A stretch of DNA of 64,000 nt from positions 3,658,001 to 3,722,000 of the forward strand of contig OY744464.1 of the NCBI GenBank assembly GCA_963556145.1, written 5' to 3'. Positions 24,135 to 36,216 of the stretch are shown one piece after another. Positions within the stretch are counted from its first letter, which is position 1. Each line of letters begins with the position of its first letter. The position numbers and the translations under genes are program-made. Source of the DNA: Hygrocybe punicea. Lineage: Eukaryota > Basidiomycota > Agaricomycetes > Agaricales > Hygrophoraceae. The notes under the pieces are model-generated. The model did no database searches and was not told the DNA's origin. It worked only from the letters and a program-made list of their open reading frames with translations.

Positions 24135-24569
24135 ATGCTTGCCAGGCCATCGATCCTCCGCCGACTCGGAGTGCGCTGCTCTCCATGGCCCGCCTCCCAC
24201 TCATACAGCACAACAACAGGCTCTCACAAAGCAAAATCACCTCATGCCCAATGGTACGCCGACATTGTACCCGCAATGATCCCCATCGCCCTCCTCGGGT
24301 CAGCCGTTTACCTCGTACGCTCTCTCTCTCATTGTGGTGCATATGGCACACAAATCAGCTGACCGACGTCAATTTGCATTCAGGGTTTGCAGCTCGCCCA
24401 GTCGCATTTGTCCCATGAAAAATACCTTGACCAGGCAAGGGTCCGTGTCCGGGAGCTGGAGGCCGAGATCGACGCACTCCAAAATGCCAATCGGGCGGGT
24501 CAGAAAGATATTCAAGACTTGCCAGCGATACCGGTGGCCACACGTTCGAGGTCGTCTTCGCGAAAATAA
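24135..24569 (+). CDS. small single-helix protein with coiled coil, probably mitochondrial
   Basis: Two exons (24135-24314, 24384-24569; intron 69 bp, GT-AG) give 121 residues. The N-terminus is Arg/Ser-rich with no acids (ARPSILRRLGVRCSP...), like a mitochondrial presequence. One hydrophobic segment (about residues 44-64, IVPAMIPIALLGSAVYLGLQ) follows. Then comes a predicted coiled coil (YLDQARVRVRELEAEIDALQ) and a basic Ser/Arg tail. I do not recognise the family; small inner-membrane organiser or assembly proteins look like this (inference). Head-to-head distance from the TVP38 start is about 270 bp. Confidence 0.65.
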
Positions 24570-24703
24570 ATCTTGCATTATCCTCGTTCCACCTTTTTTC
24601 GTAAAAGTAATCCCCCTCCCCCTCCAAATAATCTACAGAAATCGTCTCTATCGACCAGCGGTAACCAAAAGGACTAGTCCATGGGTAGATAAGGGGTCTT
24701 GTA

Positions 24704-26140
24704 TCAGTAGGCGACAGCTTTCGTCAGCGTCGTTTTATGGCGGTAGTAGAGTTTGGCGGTACTGCAAGTGATCGACGGTCAAATGCAGAACAGGCTGCAA
24801 CGATCCACATACCTGAGCACAGCAGCGATAAGCCCGGTGGTCGCCTGAACAGGTGCTTTTCCTCGCCTAAATTTGAATACGTCGTATGCTGCACAGTCAA
24901 AAGTGCGTCAACATCTCCCCAAATAGAGCAAAACCCAGCGAATACATACAGACGAAAATCAGGTCCATCACCAGCTTCGCTCTTGACATCTGCAGCCAGT
25001 GGTCCTGTCGCTGCAGTCTCGCGAGCTCCCGCTCATCAATCTTTGATATCTTGGGTTTCGACTTGGCGGTAGCGCCTGTCATGGATTCTGTATACAAGCG
25101 TGACTCCACTACCCTCAGGCGGTTAGCAAAGTGTCGTACGCCGACGACGAAATGCATTACCTTCGCGCTGCAGGTTCCCAATCATCTGCCGTTCCACGCC
25201 GTTCTCTACCAGCCCGACGAGCGTCGCAAACAGCAAGCACCACTCGGAGAAGCGATCTGCGCGCGCACCCGCAAGCTTACCCAGCAGACCCAACCTAGAC
25301 CACGTCCCGACATCATCCGCAACGGCGCCCACTAGGTCAAGCAGCACCGGAGGCGGCGCATAGAGGAGGGCGTATAGAAATGGCTTGGACGTCTTTCTGG
25401 ATACTTTGGATGATTGTTCTGAGGAGTAGGGCACAGATTGCTGAGCCGTAATGGTGGATAGTGGGGTCAACCAGTTGAAGAGAAGGAGCAGTTTTCTGTG
25501 GTGGATTTTAGATGTTGAATGAGGACAGGAAGAAATGCTCAAGTCCACCTTGTGAACGAGAAACCGGACGCAGTCAACTCCAGGCGCTTTATCAAATTAG
25601 TCTCCCATGGCGGACGCGTCGGCCGCCGCAAGAGTTTGCTGGTTGTCAGTGAAGCATGAGCAACCAAGCAGACCCGAATAGAGTATTGCATCAATTTCTT
25701 CAGACACAGGAAAACGCACATTGAGAACGGAATCCAAAGGGAAAGGGTCGTGGAGGACTCACGAACGATTTGTCCCTCCCGTCGCTCGTGAGGAACATCT
25801 CCCTCCACACAGCCTCTATCCCAATTTTACGCTCTGATTCTCGCGCCTGGTCCTTGTCCTTGTCCTTGTCTTTGTCTTTGTCCTCCTCCTCTTCGTCAGA
25901 GTCGTGTGCTACCGCCGGCTCCTGAGACTCCTCTTTGCTCTCGTAGATACTCGCGCCATAGATATGGGAACCGGACGATATGATCGATGTCCGTGGCGTT
26001 CGGGGTGGGTGGGACGACAATGGGTTCATTTGGAACGACGAACTCGCACCGAACGGTGGCAGGTAGTATTGGCTGTCGTGCGCCGACGACGAGGACGCAG
26101 ACGAAGCTTGGTCTGAGTGAGGAAAGGTTATGGACGACAT
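24704..26140 (-). CDS. PEX11: peroxisome proliferation factor, PEX11 family
   Basis: Six exons (26140-25763, 25697-25549, 25495-25161, 25108-24950, 24888-24813, 24761-24704) give 384 residues. After a disordered acidic N-terminus (about 125 residues, with a KDKDKDKDKD repeat) come PEX11-like parts: KLMQYSIRVCLVAH, TASGFSFTRKLLLLFNWLTP, DLVGAVADDVGTWSRLGLLG, then ADRFSEWCLLFATLVGLVEN. Later the conserved RQDHWLQMSRAKLVMDLIFV leads through splicing to SYDVFKFRRGKAPVQATTGL. PEX11 proteins bend and elongate the peroxisomal membrane before fission. The long N-terminal extension is unlike classical Pex11 (about 230 residues) and fits the fungal PEX11C-like branch. It shares an 81-bp promoter with the Tctex1 gene. 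Confidence 0.85.
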
Positions 26141-26221
26141 TTGTCGCAAGCTCGGATGAAATCCGACTCACAAACTGAGTTGAAAAGAACACGTGGGCAC
26201 GTAAAGTACTCGACCACCGCA
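26141..26221. promoter_or_regulatory. 81-bp divergent promoter, PEX11 / Tctex1
   Basis: Only 81 bases separate the two divergent start codons, so 5' untranslated regions and core promoters must overlap. No TATA box is visible. Confidence 0.5.
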
Positions 26222-26821
26222 ATGCAATCTGCAATGGCCAACATATCAGGCCTGCGCTCGTCCTCAACGCCGGACCCGCGTTCTGACACTTCATCGCCCC
26301 GACCCAAGTTCGATTCCGACCTGCTCAGCGCTTACATCAAGAAATTGCTGGCGACTACACTCCAGGGCATCTCATGGTCTGAAGCAAAGGATCGAGAACG
26401 GGTGAGGGCATGGATAAAGGAGATCGGTGAGCGAGTGAAGGAGAGGATGCTCGAGATCCAGCCGCGAGGGTTGTGAGTGGTACCTTCATTCTGGGCTGGA
26501 ATGTTGGTCTGGAGACAATCTGATCATCCGGACCAGTAAATACATTGTTCTTACTCAAATAAACGAGAATCTTGGACAAGGCGGCCGGTAAGCTCACTGA
26601 TGTTCTCAACCGGCGGTGCCGTTTTTGAAGACTTGAGTCCATTGTAGGATGAACATGGTCTGTCACTGGGAGGATTCCGATGTCGTAACGCAGGAGATGT
26701 TTTCCAACGTAATGCCTTTTTTTTCCCTGGGGCGTCACCCAGATGTAGAGAGACTAACATCATTGATTGCCAGGACTCCCTGATCTGTATCTGCGTTACC
26801 TTCGCCGTGCGGACGCTGTGA
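26222..26821 (+). CDS. Tctex1-type dynein light chain
   Basis: Four exons (26222-26472, 26537-26587, 26648-26708, 26774-26821) give 136 residues. The Tctex1 fold is clear: FDSDLLSAYIKKLLATTLQG, DRERVRAWIKEIGERVKERM, then LEIQPRGFKYIVLTQINEN, LGQGGRMNMVCHWEDSDVVT and the end DSLICICVTFAVRTL. The last two beta strands come from short exons of 61 and 48 bp. Tctex1 light chains dimerise and attach cargo or intermediate chain to cytoplasmic dynein. A roughly 30-residue Ser/Pro-rich N-terminus resembles TCTEX1D (DYNLT2/4/5-like) members. I chose the ATG at 26222; the frame is open upstream but that part overlaps the PEX11 promoter. Confidence 0.9.
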
Positions 26822-29800
26822 TTTACCATTCGTAATTATGGCCGCCTGTTCTCTCACGTTTGCATACCCAGTGATCCTGTCATTGTATTCCGAAGACACC
26901 CTACAATAATAACGGTCGGAGACCACTAGCCCCCCTGCGTCCGAGGCACTGGTGTACGACACGAACAACCATGGCTATGCTTCACCATCACATCGTATTG
27001 ATCTGGTTCCGGACGTTGAGGAATTTGCTCTGGGGTGATTTCACTTCTGATCAGCGCACAGATAAGCTTGACGCCCAGAGTGATACAGAAAGGAACTTTT
27101 TTTCTTCTTTTGAGGGCGACCGGTCGCAATGAGCTGAACTGCCCAACTGAAACCGTTTGAAGGATCAATTGCCAGCTAGCGGAGATTCCCGAACGTCGAC
27201 ATAGCACACCGGTGGCTATTAGATCAACCTTAGTCCCACTAGCAAGCTGATCACAGACACACCCAAGGTTTCGCGTGTTCGAGCAGCTTCCCCTAACGGC
27301 GCCGGCACTCGAAGAGCCAAAAAAAGGCCGCTTCCAACGAATGAATTGAAGTCACACACGAACGTAAGCGGATGTGTCGTGCCGTCCCTCAAGCGGATAA
27401 CACCTTCTAGGAGCCCGGGTTCGTGAGACTGGGGTTAAACACCTCTCCTGCACGTGTAACTGATAACTTGTGATAGTTGGTTGGATTGTAAACCGATGTC
27501 CCGCAGGCCCATTTAGGCGTGCTCGAGCCGAGGTTCTGGAGGCCTAATTTCCGCTGCTGGTACATACTACACCCACGCCTAATGGTGTTAGCGACAAGCC
27601 GGTAACGAGAAAAAGAAGGACCATGTCCGATTGTCGGGTGGGCTTCAGCGCAGCGATTATGATTATCATCAGAAGCGTGCAATGGACGGATACCCACCTG
27701 TTAACGTTGGATTTTCAAGGGCACGGAACCTAATGCATCTGTTTGTTGATCAGCGCGATTGGTGCGCCGTTTCTGGATACACAACGCCACCTTTTTGTCA
27801 CACAGGTAGGCCCCCAGTTACTCTTCTCAATAGATCCCGTCCGAACCAAGCAACCAAGCCGCAACCAGGTTTTTTGCGTTCTCCAGTGTTCAACTCCACC
27901 GCTAAAATTGCAGTGGACGCGAAGTCAAGCAATACATGGGTGAATAAAATGATATAGGTCGAAAAGGAAGAAGGGAAGCAGTGCTTTGGATGTACACTAA
28001 ACCAATTATGAACGTGGGTGTTGTTATCTGGTTGCTCGCCACAATCTCCTCGCTAACGCCTTAACATTTATCGCAGGGACCGTAAATCACAAACGCATGG
28101 CAACCTCTTTCATCTGCCAGATGAGTAGATTAGGATTTAAGCAGGGATCAAGACATCACGTTGGTCGCCTTCATGGGATACGAATCGTATGATGGTTTCG
28201 TCCGCACAGCATCAAGGCTTCTTATGTTCAACGTGTCCCTCTTTGGAAGTTGTGCACGGGACGGTATTTTATCTGACATGAATTCCGCCCTCACTGATTG
28301 GGTGAGTCAAATACTAGACGCCGACCGCGGCAGGATGAGGTGAGATTGGTTTGGATCCAGATCACCAGAATGGATTGGGGGTTGCGACGATAACTCTCAC
28401 GGAATGCCCTCGCACCGGTAACACGGGGGTCATGATCGAAGTTGTGCAATACAGAAGAACAGTGTCAGCGTGAATCAAGTACCCATCACTCATCGGCAAT
28501 GCGGGGTAAATGTCGTCCGAAATCCAACGTAGTTTCTCAAGTTGAAGCTTTCAATTGCAAGTGTCATTCACAATCTTTATAGAAATTGCTCAGAATACTA
28601 TATGATAACTAGTCGCATATGATAGGGTTAGGGTTAGAGTCGAGCAGAGACAAAAAAAAGCGAGAGCCTGCCCAGCCAGAGTGGCCGAAGCAGGACAGGA
28701 AAATATTGAGACGGTGCATTAGCCGAAGCCAATACAAGCCATAGTCACCCTCTGTATGGACAAGGTCGCCGTGCTATGGAGTGTCCCCACAGCCCACAAA
28801 CCCAGGGATTTGAAGGAGCTTGTGCCATCAAGGTAAGTATGAAGTTTCTCTCTCGTCGTTCCCCTCCTTTTATACCCTCACAGTCCTGCGCACGGACCAC
28901 CTCCATTGTTTGGCTTTCGCCCGTGACCAACGCCAGTCTAATAGCTAGCACACAAGCTGATTCATTCACCCTGTAGATCTCTTTATTTGAATTCAAGCGA
29001 TCAAATTTCAAGTTTCCGTAACAATGCATTTACCCCAAAGGTCTGCGTTTCTTCCACTGCGACGGTGGGTGAAGAGGAACCTATTCAATTCGGAACGCAA
29101 CCGTCCGCCGAGCCCCACTCTTGGGCCCCCAACAGAACCATATAATGGGGCCAAGGTCTTATCAGTGCTTGCACATGTGCGACCGTAAGTATGTTACCCT
29201 AGATCCACTATATTTGCTCCGGGCTTGAAGACCTCAACGGGGCAATTTCTGGATTCTGAAACCGGAACACCATCCACAGGGACCGTGGGTTGCTCCCTGA
29301 TCACCCTTAACGTTCACAAACCCCACCACCGCGAGACGATCCCATATCCCTCTCCTGGATCCGGTTTAGCGTCTAGTTGATGATTCACAGGAATGCCAGG
29401 CGAAACCCGTCCAAATCACCGCATGTCCTCTATCGCCGCTCAACTTGCACAGACTCTATCGTGTGCTTTCCCTGAAGTTTGGTAACCTAAAGAGTCGACA
29501 ATCCCAAAACAATCACTGGAATATTCCCCCCCGAAAACTGCTTGTTTCCTATGGTCTACATGTTTATCAAACTCTGCTCATCTCACATTTCGTGAAATAC
29601 ACATTGTGTCTAGACAGACGGATTTGTGGTGCATATTCGAGGGAAAGTAATTAATTATTGGTGAGGTGTATCATTGGTCAAGAATGCGGCTGTGTAACTG
29701 AGAAACTTGAAAATAACATGGAGTGAAATGGAGAGTGCAACCGGTCCTCCCATCACAGGCTATGAAATTGTATGCGCCAGGGAAAAAAAATACAGTACTG

Positions 29801-29893
29801 GTTGTGGGAGACATCTGTGGGCGCATGATGGTGCTGGTGAAGAGGATAGAGAATACGGTCGGAGCGCCGTCCATTCACACCACCACGCGCCTG
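26822..29893. other. 3.1-kb gene-poor interval
   Basis: Many frames of 60-110 codons on both strands, none recognised and none joined by splice sites into a convincing gene. Composition is close to even and I see no terminal repeats. It may hold decayed gene or transposon relics. A short TTAGGG-type repeat is noted separately at 28624. Confidence 0.35.
28624..28638 (+). repeat. short telomere-like TTAGGG motif
   Basis: The sequence agggttagggttaga carries two tandem TTAGGG units inside the gene-poor interval. Two units can arise by chance, so this is recorded only as a possible interstitial telomere-like trace. Confidence 0.3.
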
Positions 29894-32196
29894 TCACGTA
29901 TCTTCTACCCTCATCCCTCCAATAGCCTTCGCCAACGGGTTTCCCGACGCAAGGGGGCTCCGAGCCCTTTGCTGATGTCTCCTTCCAAGGAGAGTGGACC
30001 CATTCAGGTCCAACTCAAACGCTTTCGCCTTGTGCCCATGGCCAATTACCACTTGCCGTGGCTTCTGTGCCTGGATTTTCGGTGGCACCCTCCCAACCGA
30101 TGTATTCCCAGGTGGTGGTGGGTTCCCATGCAATTGCGGTTGCTTATGTCCCACCCGAGTCGGCCCCTGCTGTGTCCGCCCCCTCAAATTGTCACCGTCA
30201 TCATCATCGTCCCCGTCATAATCGTCATCGTCATCCTCCTCGTCGGCCTCATTCAGCTCACTGAGGAACCCCTGAACTCCAGCCACACCTCTTCCATTGT
30301 ACTTCCTCCGCCGCGCGCCCTCCTCCTCCATGCGATGTACAGCGTACGTGATCTCGAAAGCATCTTTCAGAGTGGCAAGCCCGGGACTCCGGCCCTCCAC
30401 GCGCCCACCGCGAGCGGCTGTCAGCAATGGAGAGTCAAATGGTATACCAGAAAAGGGTGTGGGCGGCGGCGGCGCAGCAGGGACAGCGTTGCACCAAGGA
30501 TGGGCAAGGAATTCGTCAATGGTGAAGCGTTGTGCTGGATCAACGCACAAGAGGTGTTCAATCAAGTCTTGTGCTGTTGAAAGTTCCATCAATGAGTAAG
30601 CTCAGCGTCGGTGAATTAAACGCACAAGAATGACTAATGTCATCCCACCACGGGCTCAGGAACGTATAGCTTCCCTTGGCAACCTTTTCCGTGAGCACGT
30701 TTATGCTCTCATCATAGAAGGGCGGGAAGCCACACAGTAGGGTATACAGAACACAACCCAGAGCCCACATATCCACGCTCTTGCTGTACCGCTCGTCCTT
30801 GACAATCTCTGGTGCGGTGTAGCCTACGGTCCCGCACGGCGTCATGGTCTCCTCATTCCACACAACTTTACTCAGTCCGAAGTCAGCGATTTTAACAAGG
30901 CCGATGCCGCCACCGCCTATTCCAGGGACAAATTCGCCCTCGTCCTCTTTGTTTTCATCATATTGCCGATGCAGAGGGACTTTGGAGGGCACTATGGGGA
31001 TACGCTCGAAAAGAAGGTTCTCAGGTTTGATGTCACGGTGAACGACCCCACGTTCTTCATGCAAGTAGCGGATTCCGTGTGCGACTTGAAGAATGACATG
31101 GCGGGAAAGGTTTTCGCTAAAGTAGGTGAGTTTGACGATTTGGTGGAAGAGTTCGCCGCCATCCATTACTAATCATGTCGTGGATTAGTCTATGGATCGA
31201 TCTAAAACAAGTATGAGAACATACGTTCGAGAACAAGGAAATAGTATTCGGGGGATTCGGAAAAGGAGATGAGTTTGATGATGGATGGATGATTGATAGC
31301 GCGCATTATTTGGACTTCTGTAGGCCGAAACAGTCAATGTTGAAACCTGAAGATATACAAAGCTATGTGACCTTTCAAGATGTTGTTGCGCTGAAGGGGC
31401 GACAGAAGAATCAGGACATTGGACAAATGACTCATGATAAAAAAACCAATAAAAAAAAGGTCACCTCTGTGACGCGGGGCTTTTTTTTGAATTTAGGATT
31501 AAGGTGCTTGTCGTTGGCCTAAACGACGCACGAGGAGAAGGAAGGTGAAACCGAAAAATATATTGAATGATGAGAATATGTTAGTGTTGAAATGGCTACG
31601 GGGAAAAATACGTAAAGGTAGAGAAACCGACGCTTACTTGGGATGAGTTGAGTTCGAATTTCCGAACGACTTTAACTGCAAATTAAATGAGTGAGATGTC
31701 GTCGAGATGCCTAGATTACACGAACCGGCGCGTTGCTTGGCTGTCGCGACATCAACAGCCTTGTAGACGTTTGAGAAGGCACCGCTGCATAACAACCACG
31801 ATCAGATTAAAGAACGACGGATAACGAGAAAGGATAGACGCACTCCCCCATCTTCTGAATAATATTGAAATTTTCTAGACCGCGGTAACTGGGCATTTTC
31901 AGCTTGGCCTCACGCTCCTCGTTGACAATAATCTCTGCGACTTCACGGGGCGGGGCCATACGGTCAGGCTGTTGTTGCTTGGGCTGTTGCGGAGCTTGCT
32001 GCTGCTGGTGACGAAAGCCAATAGGCGAACTTGGGGAAAGCTGTTCATCGTCGGCGGGTTTGTTCTCATGCCGCGCGTGGTGGTGATTCTTGCCATGACG
32101 GATAAGATCTGGTCAGTAGGGTGAGAGTGAGAACGAGAGAACCGCTGAGCGCCTACTCTTGAAGGCGTCGACGACGCCGCCTGCTGCTGTAGGCAT
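29894..32196 (-). CDS. srk1: CAMK-group kinase, Srk1/Rck2 (MAPK-activated) type
   Basis: A multi-exon gene starting at the ATG at 32196 and ending with the stop at 29894. Assembled parts: a Gln/His-rich N-terminus, YRGLENFNIIQKMGDGAFSN (Gly loop), a catalytic-Lys segment AVKVVRKFELNSSQ, KEVQIMRAINHPSIIKLISF, then YYFLVLELMDGGELFHQIVK. Next are RGVVHRDIKPENLLFE, an insert containing KEDEGEFVPGIGGGGIG, KIADFGLSKVVWNEETMTPC, GTVGYTAPEIVKDERYSKSV and YDESINVLTEKVAKG. The insert and the activation loop are characteristic of yeast Rck1/Rck2 and fission yeast Srk1, which act downstream of the Hog1/Sty1 stress MAPK on translation and cell cycle. The C-terminal tail (about 200 residues) is acidic and low-complexity, with a long Asp run and a Gly/Pro-rich part. 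One N-terminal intron is long (about 110 bp). It lies in tandem with the TFIIIC gene, 211 bp away. Confidence 0.88.
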
Positions 32197-32407
32197 CGTC
32201 ACGGCGGTGGAATCGAAGGGTTGTGGAGCAAATTCAAAATTTGTTTTTGTTCAGGGTTCAGGAAAACCGTGACGTAGTGCAGTCACAGAACCCCGTGACG
32301 TCATACTGCTGGACATACTCCTCACGAGTTAGTCGCCTTGGCCAAGTCGAGATATCAAAATTCTACATGTGGCTCACGCCGACTCACTACATATTCACCT
32401 CACCTCA

Positions 32408-34517
32408 TCATTGATTAATTTGTACATTTTTTGCGTTCCTCTCCAATGCAGCACGCAGTCGTACAGCCTGAAAGTGACCACGTTTCTATCCGGACACCCA
32501 ATGGCAAAGCAGCACCAACTTACCGCAGCATCTTCCGGTCGCAGCGCACCTTTAGCCATGTTGTGTTTGCCCGCCCGTAATTTCTGATTCCGGGTCGTAG
32601 GAAGCTTGGTTGATCCTTCACTAGCAACAAGGAGCGCGGCACACTCTTCCTCTGTCGCCGCATGGCCTTCCAGTAGTGAGAAGAATTTGTGTCGCAGGAT
32701 GGTCTTTATCCGCTCGAATGTTTGCGCGGAGTACCACCCGTCTCGTTCCTGGTAACCGTCAGTAAATTAAGGAAGGTAGTTAAATTTCCACGCACGTGAC
32801 AACTTTCTCTGAGATCGGTAGCATCTTCGATCATTCCTTTCAGCATAGGGTCTGCAATGTCGCACAGTTGGAAAGCTGCAGTCTCCTTCGTAATAGTGAT
32901 ACCGTCGAAAATGTGTGAATTTCTGTAGACACGTTATCAGAATGATCAAGTAGTCATTGTCGAATGAAGAGGCATACTTTCTATCAACATCCCCTTCCCT
33001 TCCTTGTTCAGAGGCACGGTTCTGCATATTAGTAACGGTCCGATCCTGACGACGAGTGATAACCGAAGGCCGGGCGATAGGATGATTAGCGTTTCTGAAA
33101 TACAGTCTTTGATAACTGGAAGATATTTTTCAACGGATGGTCAGCTGAGGAGAGCAATGGCTTGAAGTGGATAGGAAAAAAGGGAATCACAATCGCGCCC
33201 CAACATCTTGTCGGGGATCGTAGCTGAAGCGGACAAGAGTATCACGCCATGGTCCATCTTGAAAGACATAACATACGAGGGGCAGGAGGATTTTAGAACT
33301 ATACGGTGTTGCTGGTAAGCTATTGAGCGAAACCCGTACAAACAACCCACTTGTGGATCTCGCGAGATTCAGATGGGGAGAATTGGTTGAAGAGGGACAT
33401 CCGCGTCCATATTGGCCGTTCCACAAACAACTATCGGTCACTTATATCATTGCACTATGCAAAAAAAATTTGCAGAATGACTACCTCTTGCAGCCGTCTT
33501 AAAATATTTTGATTGACTTGATTTCGAATTTGCTCCGCAGTCGCAGGAGGTTTGTCCGGTAGCTAGAACAGAGTGAATTGATGAATTGATGTTGATACTG
33601 GCGACACACGGTGTTGTCGGAAAACATGATGGATGCGGGTCCGCATCCCTTCCATCGCATCTTGTTAATCAGCCGCTTCTTTTCTTCACCAGTCTCCTCG
33701 TCCACAGTGGTTGTGACCATCGAGGCAGGATTCGCTTTGAAGCTGTATCCAAGAACAAATAGTCATTATTATCTTGTTTCTTCGATAATGCTGAAGAGAG
33801 TACTTGTATATTTGCGAGATACCCTGGCGGCTGAATAGGGGAGGCGGGAAGAGCCTGAGGTTGCTCCGCATTTCAGTAGATTGATCTCCTGTCCCTGTTC
33901 CCGGATCAGAATGAAGGTCTGAGGGTGAAGGATTTGCAGGAACGATGTAATCTTCTTTCTCTTCCGGGATGACGTACTGGCGGATTGCTTCAACTAGATC
34001 TGTATGTGAACAATTGCAATATCATAGTTTTATTTGGCAACGTCTCACCATCCATGTTATCCATGGCGATGCGTAATTTTGCCACTGGGTCATCCATGTC
34101 GGGTTGATACTGGTAATCTGCCATGCTGCGAAAGCGTACAGTCTTCGGTATCACGCCGACCGCTTCCGCTGTGTATTCCCCTAAGTGTTCGGTAGTGTCA
34201 ACGTCATCATTCAGCCTCCGCCGCTTTCTTTTGACTACTTTGAGTAAGATATTGTTCGTAGCGACGACGTCCCCAGGTATTGGATGTGCAAAAGGATTCC
34301 CAGATCTCAAGTGCAGTTCGACCAGAGTCTCCGTTTTCGACGCAGTCCTCCTGAACGCGTTCTCTAAACCATCCTGACCTCCGAGTTGGCGAACAGCAAG
34401 CGGAACGGAGGCAAGCTGCACATAGCCAGGATATTCAACAGAGTAGAACACAGTCGGTGGGAGGGGATGTTCTGGAGCATCAGTTGGGACAGGAGAACTT
34501 GAAGATATGGAGTCCAT
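32408..34517 (-). CDS. TFC1: TFIIIC subunit 5 (tau95/Sfc1-like), RNA polymerase III factor
   Basis: A multi-exon gene from the ATG at 34517 to the stop at 32408. The N-terminal domain reads VFYSVEYPGYVQLASVPLAV, RQLGGQDGLENAFRR and ELHLRSGNPFAHPIPGDVVA, the hallmark of TFIIIC5 (tau95/Sfc1). The central part has NKMRWKGCGPASIMFSDN-type sequence, RPIWTRMSLFNQF-like sequence, then YVFQDGPWRDTLVRFSYDPR, matching the barrel and DNA-binding region. The C-terminal exons (ERDGWYSAQTFERIKTILRH, EEECAALLVASEGS) end in a charged helix. TFIIIC5 binds the A box of tRNA genes with the tau95-tau55 module. Exons are separated by short canonical introns; internal boundaries were inferred by family resemblance and are less exact than the ends. 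Confidence 0.87.
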
Positions 34518-34588
34518 TGATCAAAACGATGTAATGATGTCACGTGTACGCAAATAAAATAAGTGAAAGTATTTATGACATGTCCCAG

Positions 34589-35112
34589 TTATGTGTTGGC
34601 AACCTCCTTCCTCAAATTCATTAGCTCTGCCATAGCCTCCTGAAGGTTAATGTTAGCATCCAGTGGAAAGAACTGTGTCACAACTCACTTGTGAATCGAT
34701 TTTGATCCCAGCGTTCTGCAATTCGGTCGCGACACGTTTCGCAGCCTCTCTGAACTCAGCGTTGGCTGCCATGCGGAACATTTGCATGGTAGATGGTGGT
34801 TTCCCGGCTATGATATCCACGCCTACCATTCATGTCAGTCGAAATCATCACTGGTGCAGGCCCAGTCGACACACCTTCGTCCTGGAGCAATTTTGCAAAG
34901 TGTGCCAATGCACTCAGTGCTTCTGGCTTGTCTGCAAGCTTTTGGAATATGGTTGTATTCTTGATATTCGTGATGAAAGAGTCCGGGTTTTCTGCCGCAT
35001 CCGTTCGTGGAGAGAGAGAAAAATTCCGGCGAAAGTGATATGGAGGGTATGGGCGGATTACAGCCAAATGTACAGATTTGAGGCCAGACAAAAGAGATCG
35101 AGAAGGAAACAT
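34589..35112 (-). CDS. small mitochondrial-type protein
   Basis: Three exons (35112-34875, 34822-34689, 34639-34589) give 140 residues. The N-terminus is rich in Arg, Ser and Tyr and lacks acids for about 33 residues (FPSRSLLSGLKSVHLAVIRP), typical of a mitochondrial presequence. The mature part is helical: NTTIFQKLADKPEALSALAH, FAKLLQDEGVDIIAGKPPST, MQMFRMAANAEFREAAKRVA, then a short helical tail. I do not recognise a named family; the length and pattern suggest a conserved basidiomycete mitochondrial protein. It is divergent from PSF3 across 150 bp. Confidence 0.7.
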
Positions 35113-35262
35113 TTCTTGTCGTCGGTGAGAGCAGTGGCGGGTGTATGGTAAGTCGTGGGAAAGCCACCGTGACCTTGAGCGCAGTGCCGAAGCGACGCGC
35201 GTTTTAAATTTGAATTTGAATAATCCTACAAAACCTTGAATGCCGCTGGCCTCGAGCGTGGT

Positions 35263-36170
35263 ATGGAGGAGGACTATTTTTCCGTAGAAGCCATACTCGC
35301 TGAAAACCAGGTCTCTGGATCACTCTGCTGTCTGACGACTTGGACTAACCGGTTCGAAAGAAAATACAATGCACATTCAAGCATGACCTCCCCGACTTGG
35401 GTCATCTAGGTGGCGGATCTGAACGCGACGTACGCGTCTTCCAACTCTTCATCGTCCTAGTAATGACTCATTCTACCCACCTTCAGATAAAAATGCTCAG
35501 CAAGATCCAAATACCAATCTGGCTAGCTTACACCATCCTCTACTCGTTGAGCAGCTTTCTTCATGTCGGTAAACGTGGAGCCATTTCTCACACCTGTACG
35601 CTAGCGACTGGGCGGACTTCAACATCCCAACGCCCTTTGGCGCAAGGGTACGAAATGCATTGAAGGCAGAGGCCCGGAGCGTCAAGCTGTCGAATCTCGT
35701 CGGAGCGGGTGGTTTGTGGTATGGCTTCGGGAAGACGATCATGAACATGTGAGTATTCGTTCTTAATATTGGAACGCCGTCATGCTGATTCATCGAAGTT
35801 TGGATGACGAGCAAGCCAATGAAATGTCGGAAGTTTTATCCAAGGTGGGATCCTACATGTATTACCGATAACGCCTCTGAAACCTCTCCTCCCATTTTTT
35901 CAGACTTTTCGCAGCCGTCTTCTTGAAGTCGTTGACCAAGCCCAACATTTTGCAGCCTTAGGACCGGCAGGAGGAGGGGGTCCGACGGGGGATTCTGCAC
36001 AAGCATTCAGAGAGGGTCTTGATGGTACCGAGAGAGAAAGTGGGTATTTTATAGCGTTAGAAAAAGAGCCTCAGATAATCCTTGCGCTGCAAACAGTGTT
36101 CTCTCTTGCACAAGAGAGCGCAAAGCGGACCAAACGATGGTACGAGGAGAGTGACAAGGGGCGACGATAA
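35263..36170 (+). CDS. PSF3: GINS complex subunit Psf3
   Basis: Seven exons (35263-35310, 35361-35429, 35487-35545, 35605-35748, 35799-35844, 35904-36039, 36097-36170) close in frame to 191 residues, the usual Psf3 size. The N-terminal B-domain signature is EEDYFSVEAILAENQ followed by KIQCTFKHDLPDLGHLGG. Next come KMLSKIQIPIWLAYTILYSD, ADFNIPTPFGARVRNALKAE, SNLVGAGGLWYGFGKTIMNI, and a C-terminal helical part. GINS joins Cdc45 and Mcm2-7 to form the replicative CMG helicase. A Gly-rich insert (GPAGGGGPTGDSA) lies in the C-terminal domain. All introns are 50-59 bp and canonical. Confidence 0.92.
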
Positions 36171-36216
36171 CTGGAGGAGAATCATTCATTGGCAAAAACT
36201 CACAAAGACTTCGTCA

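Noticed and set aside
27230..27440. Possible tRNA-like 'ggttcg' segment near 27418
   Set aside because: No acceptor stem, D-loop or anticodon arm could be paired around it.
30000..30600. Plus-strand frames of about 100-285 codons opposite the Srk1-like kinase
   Set aside because: Antisense to the kinase C-terminal domain and tail, which have clear family sequence on the minus strand.
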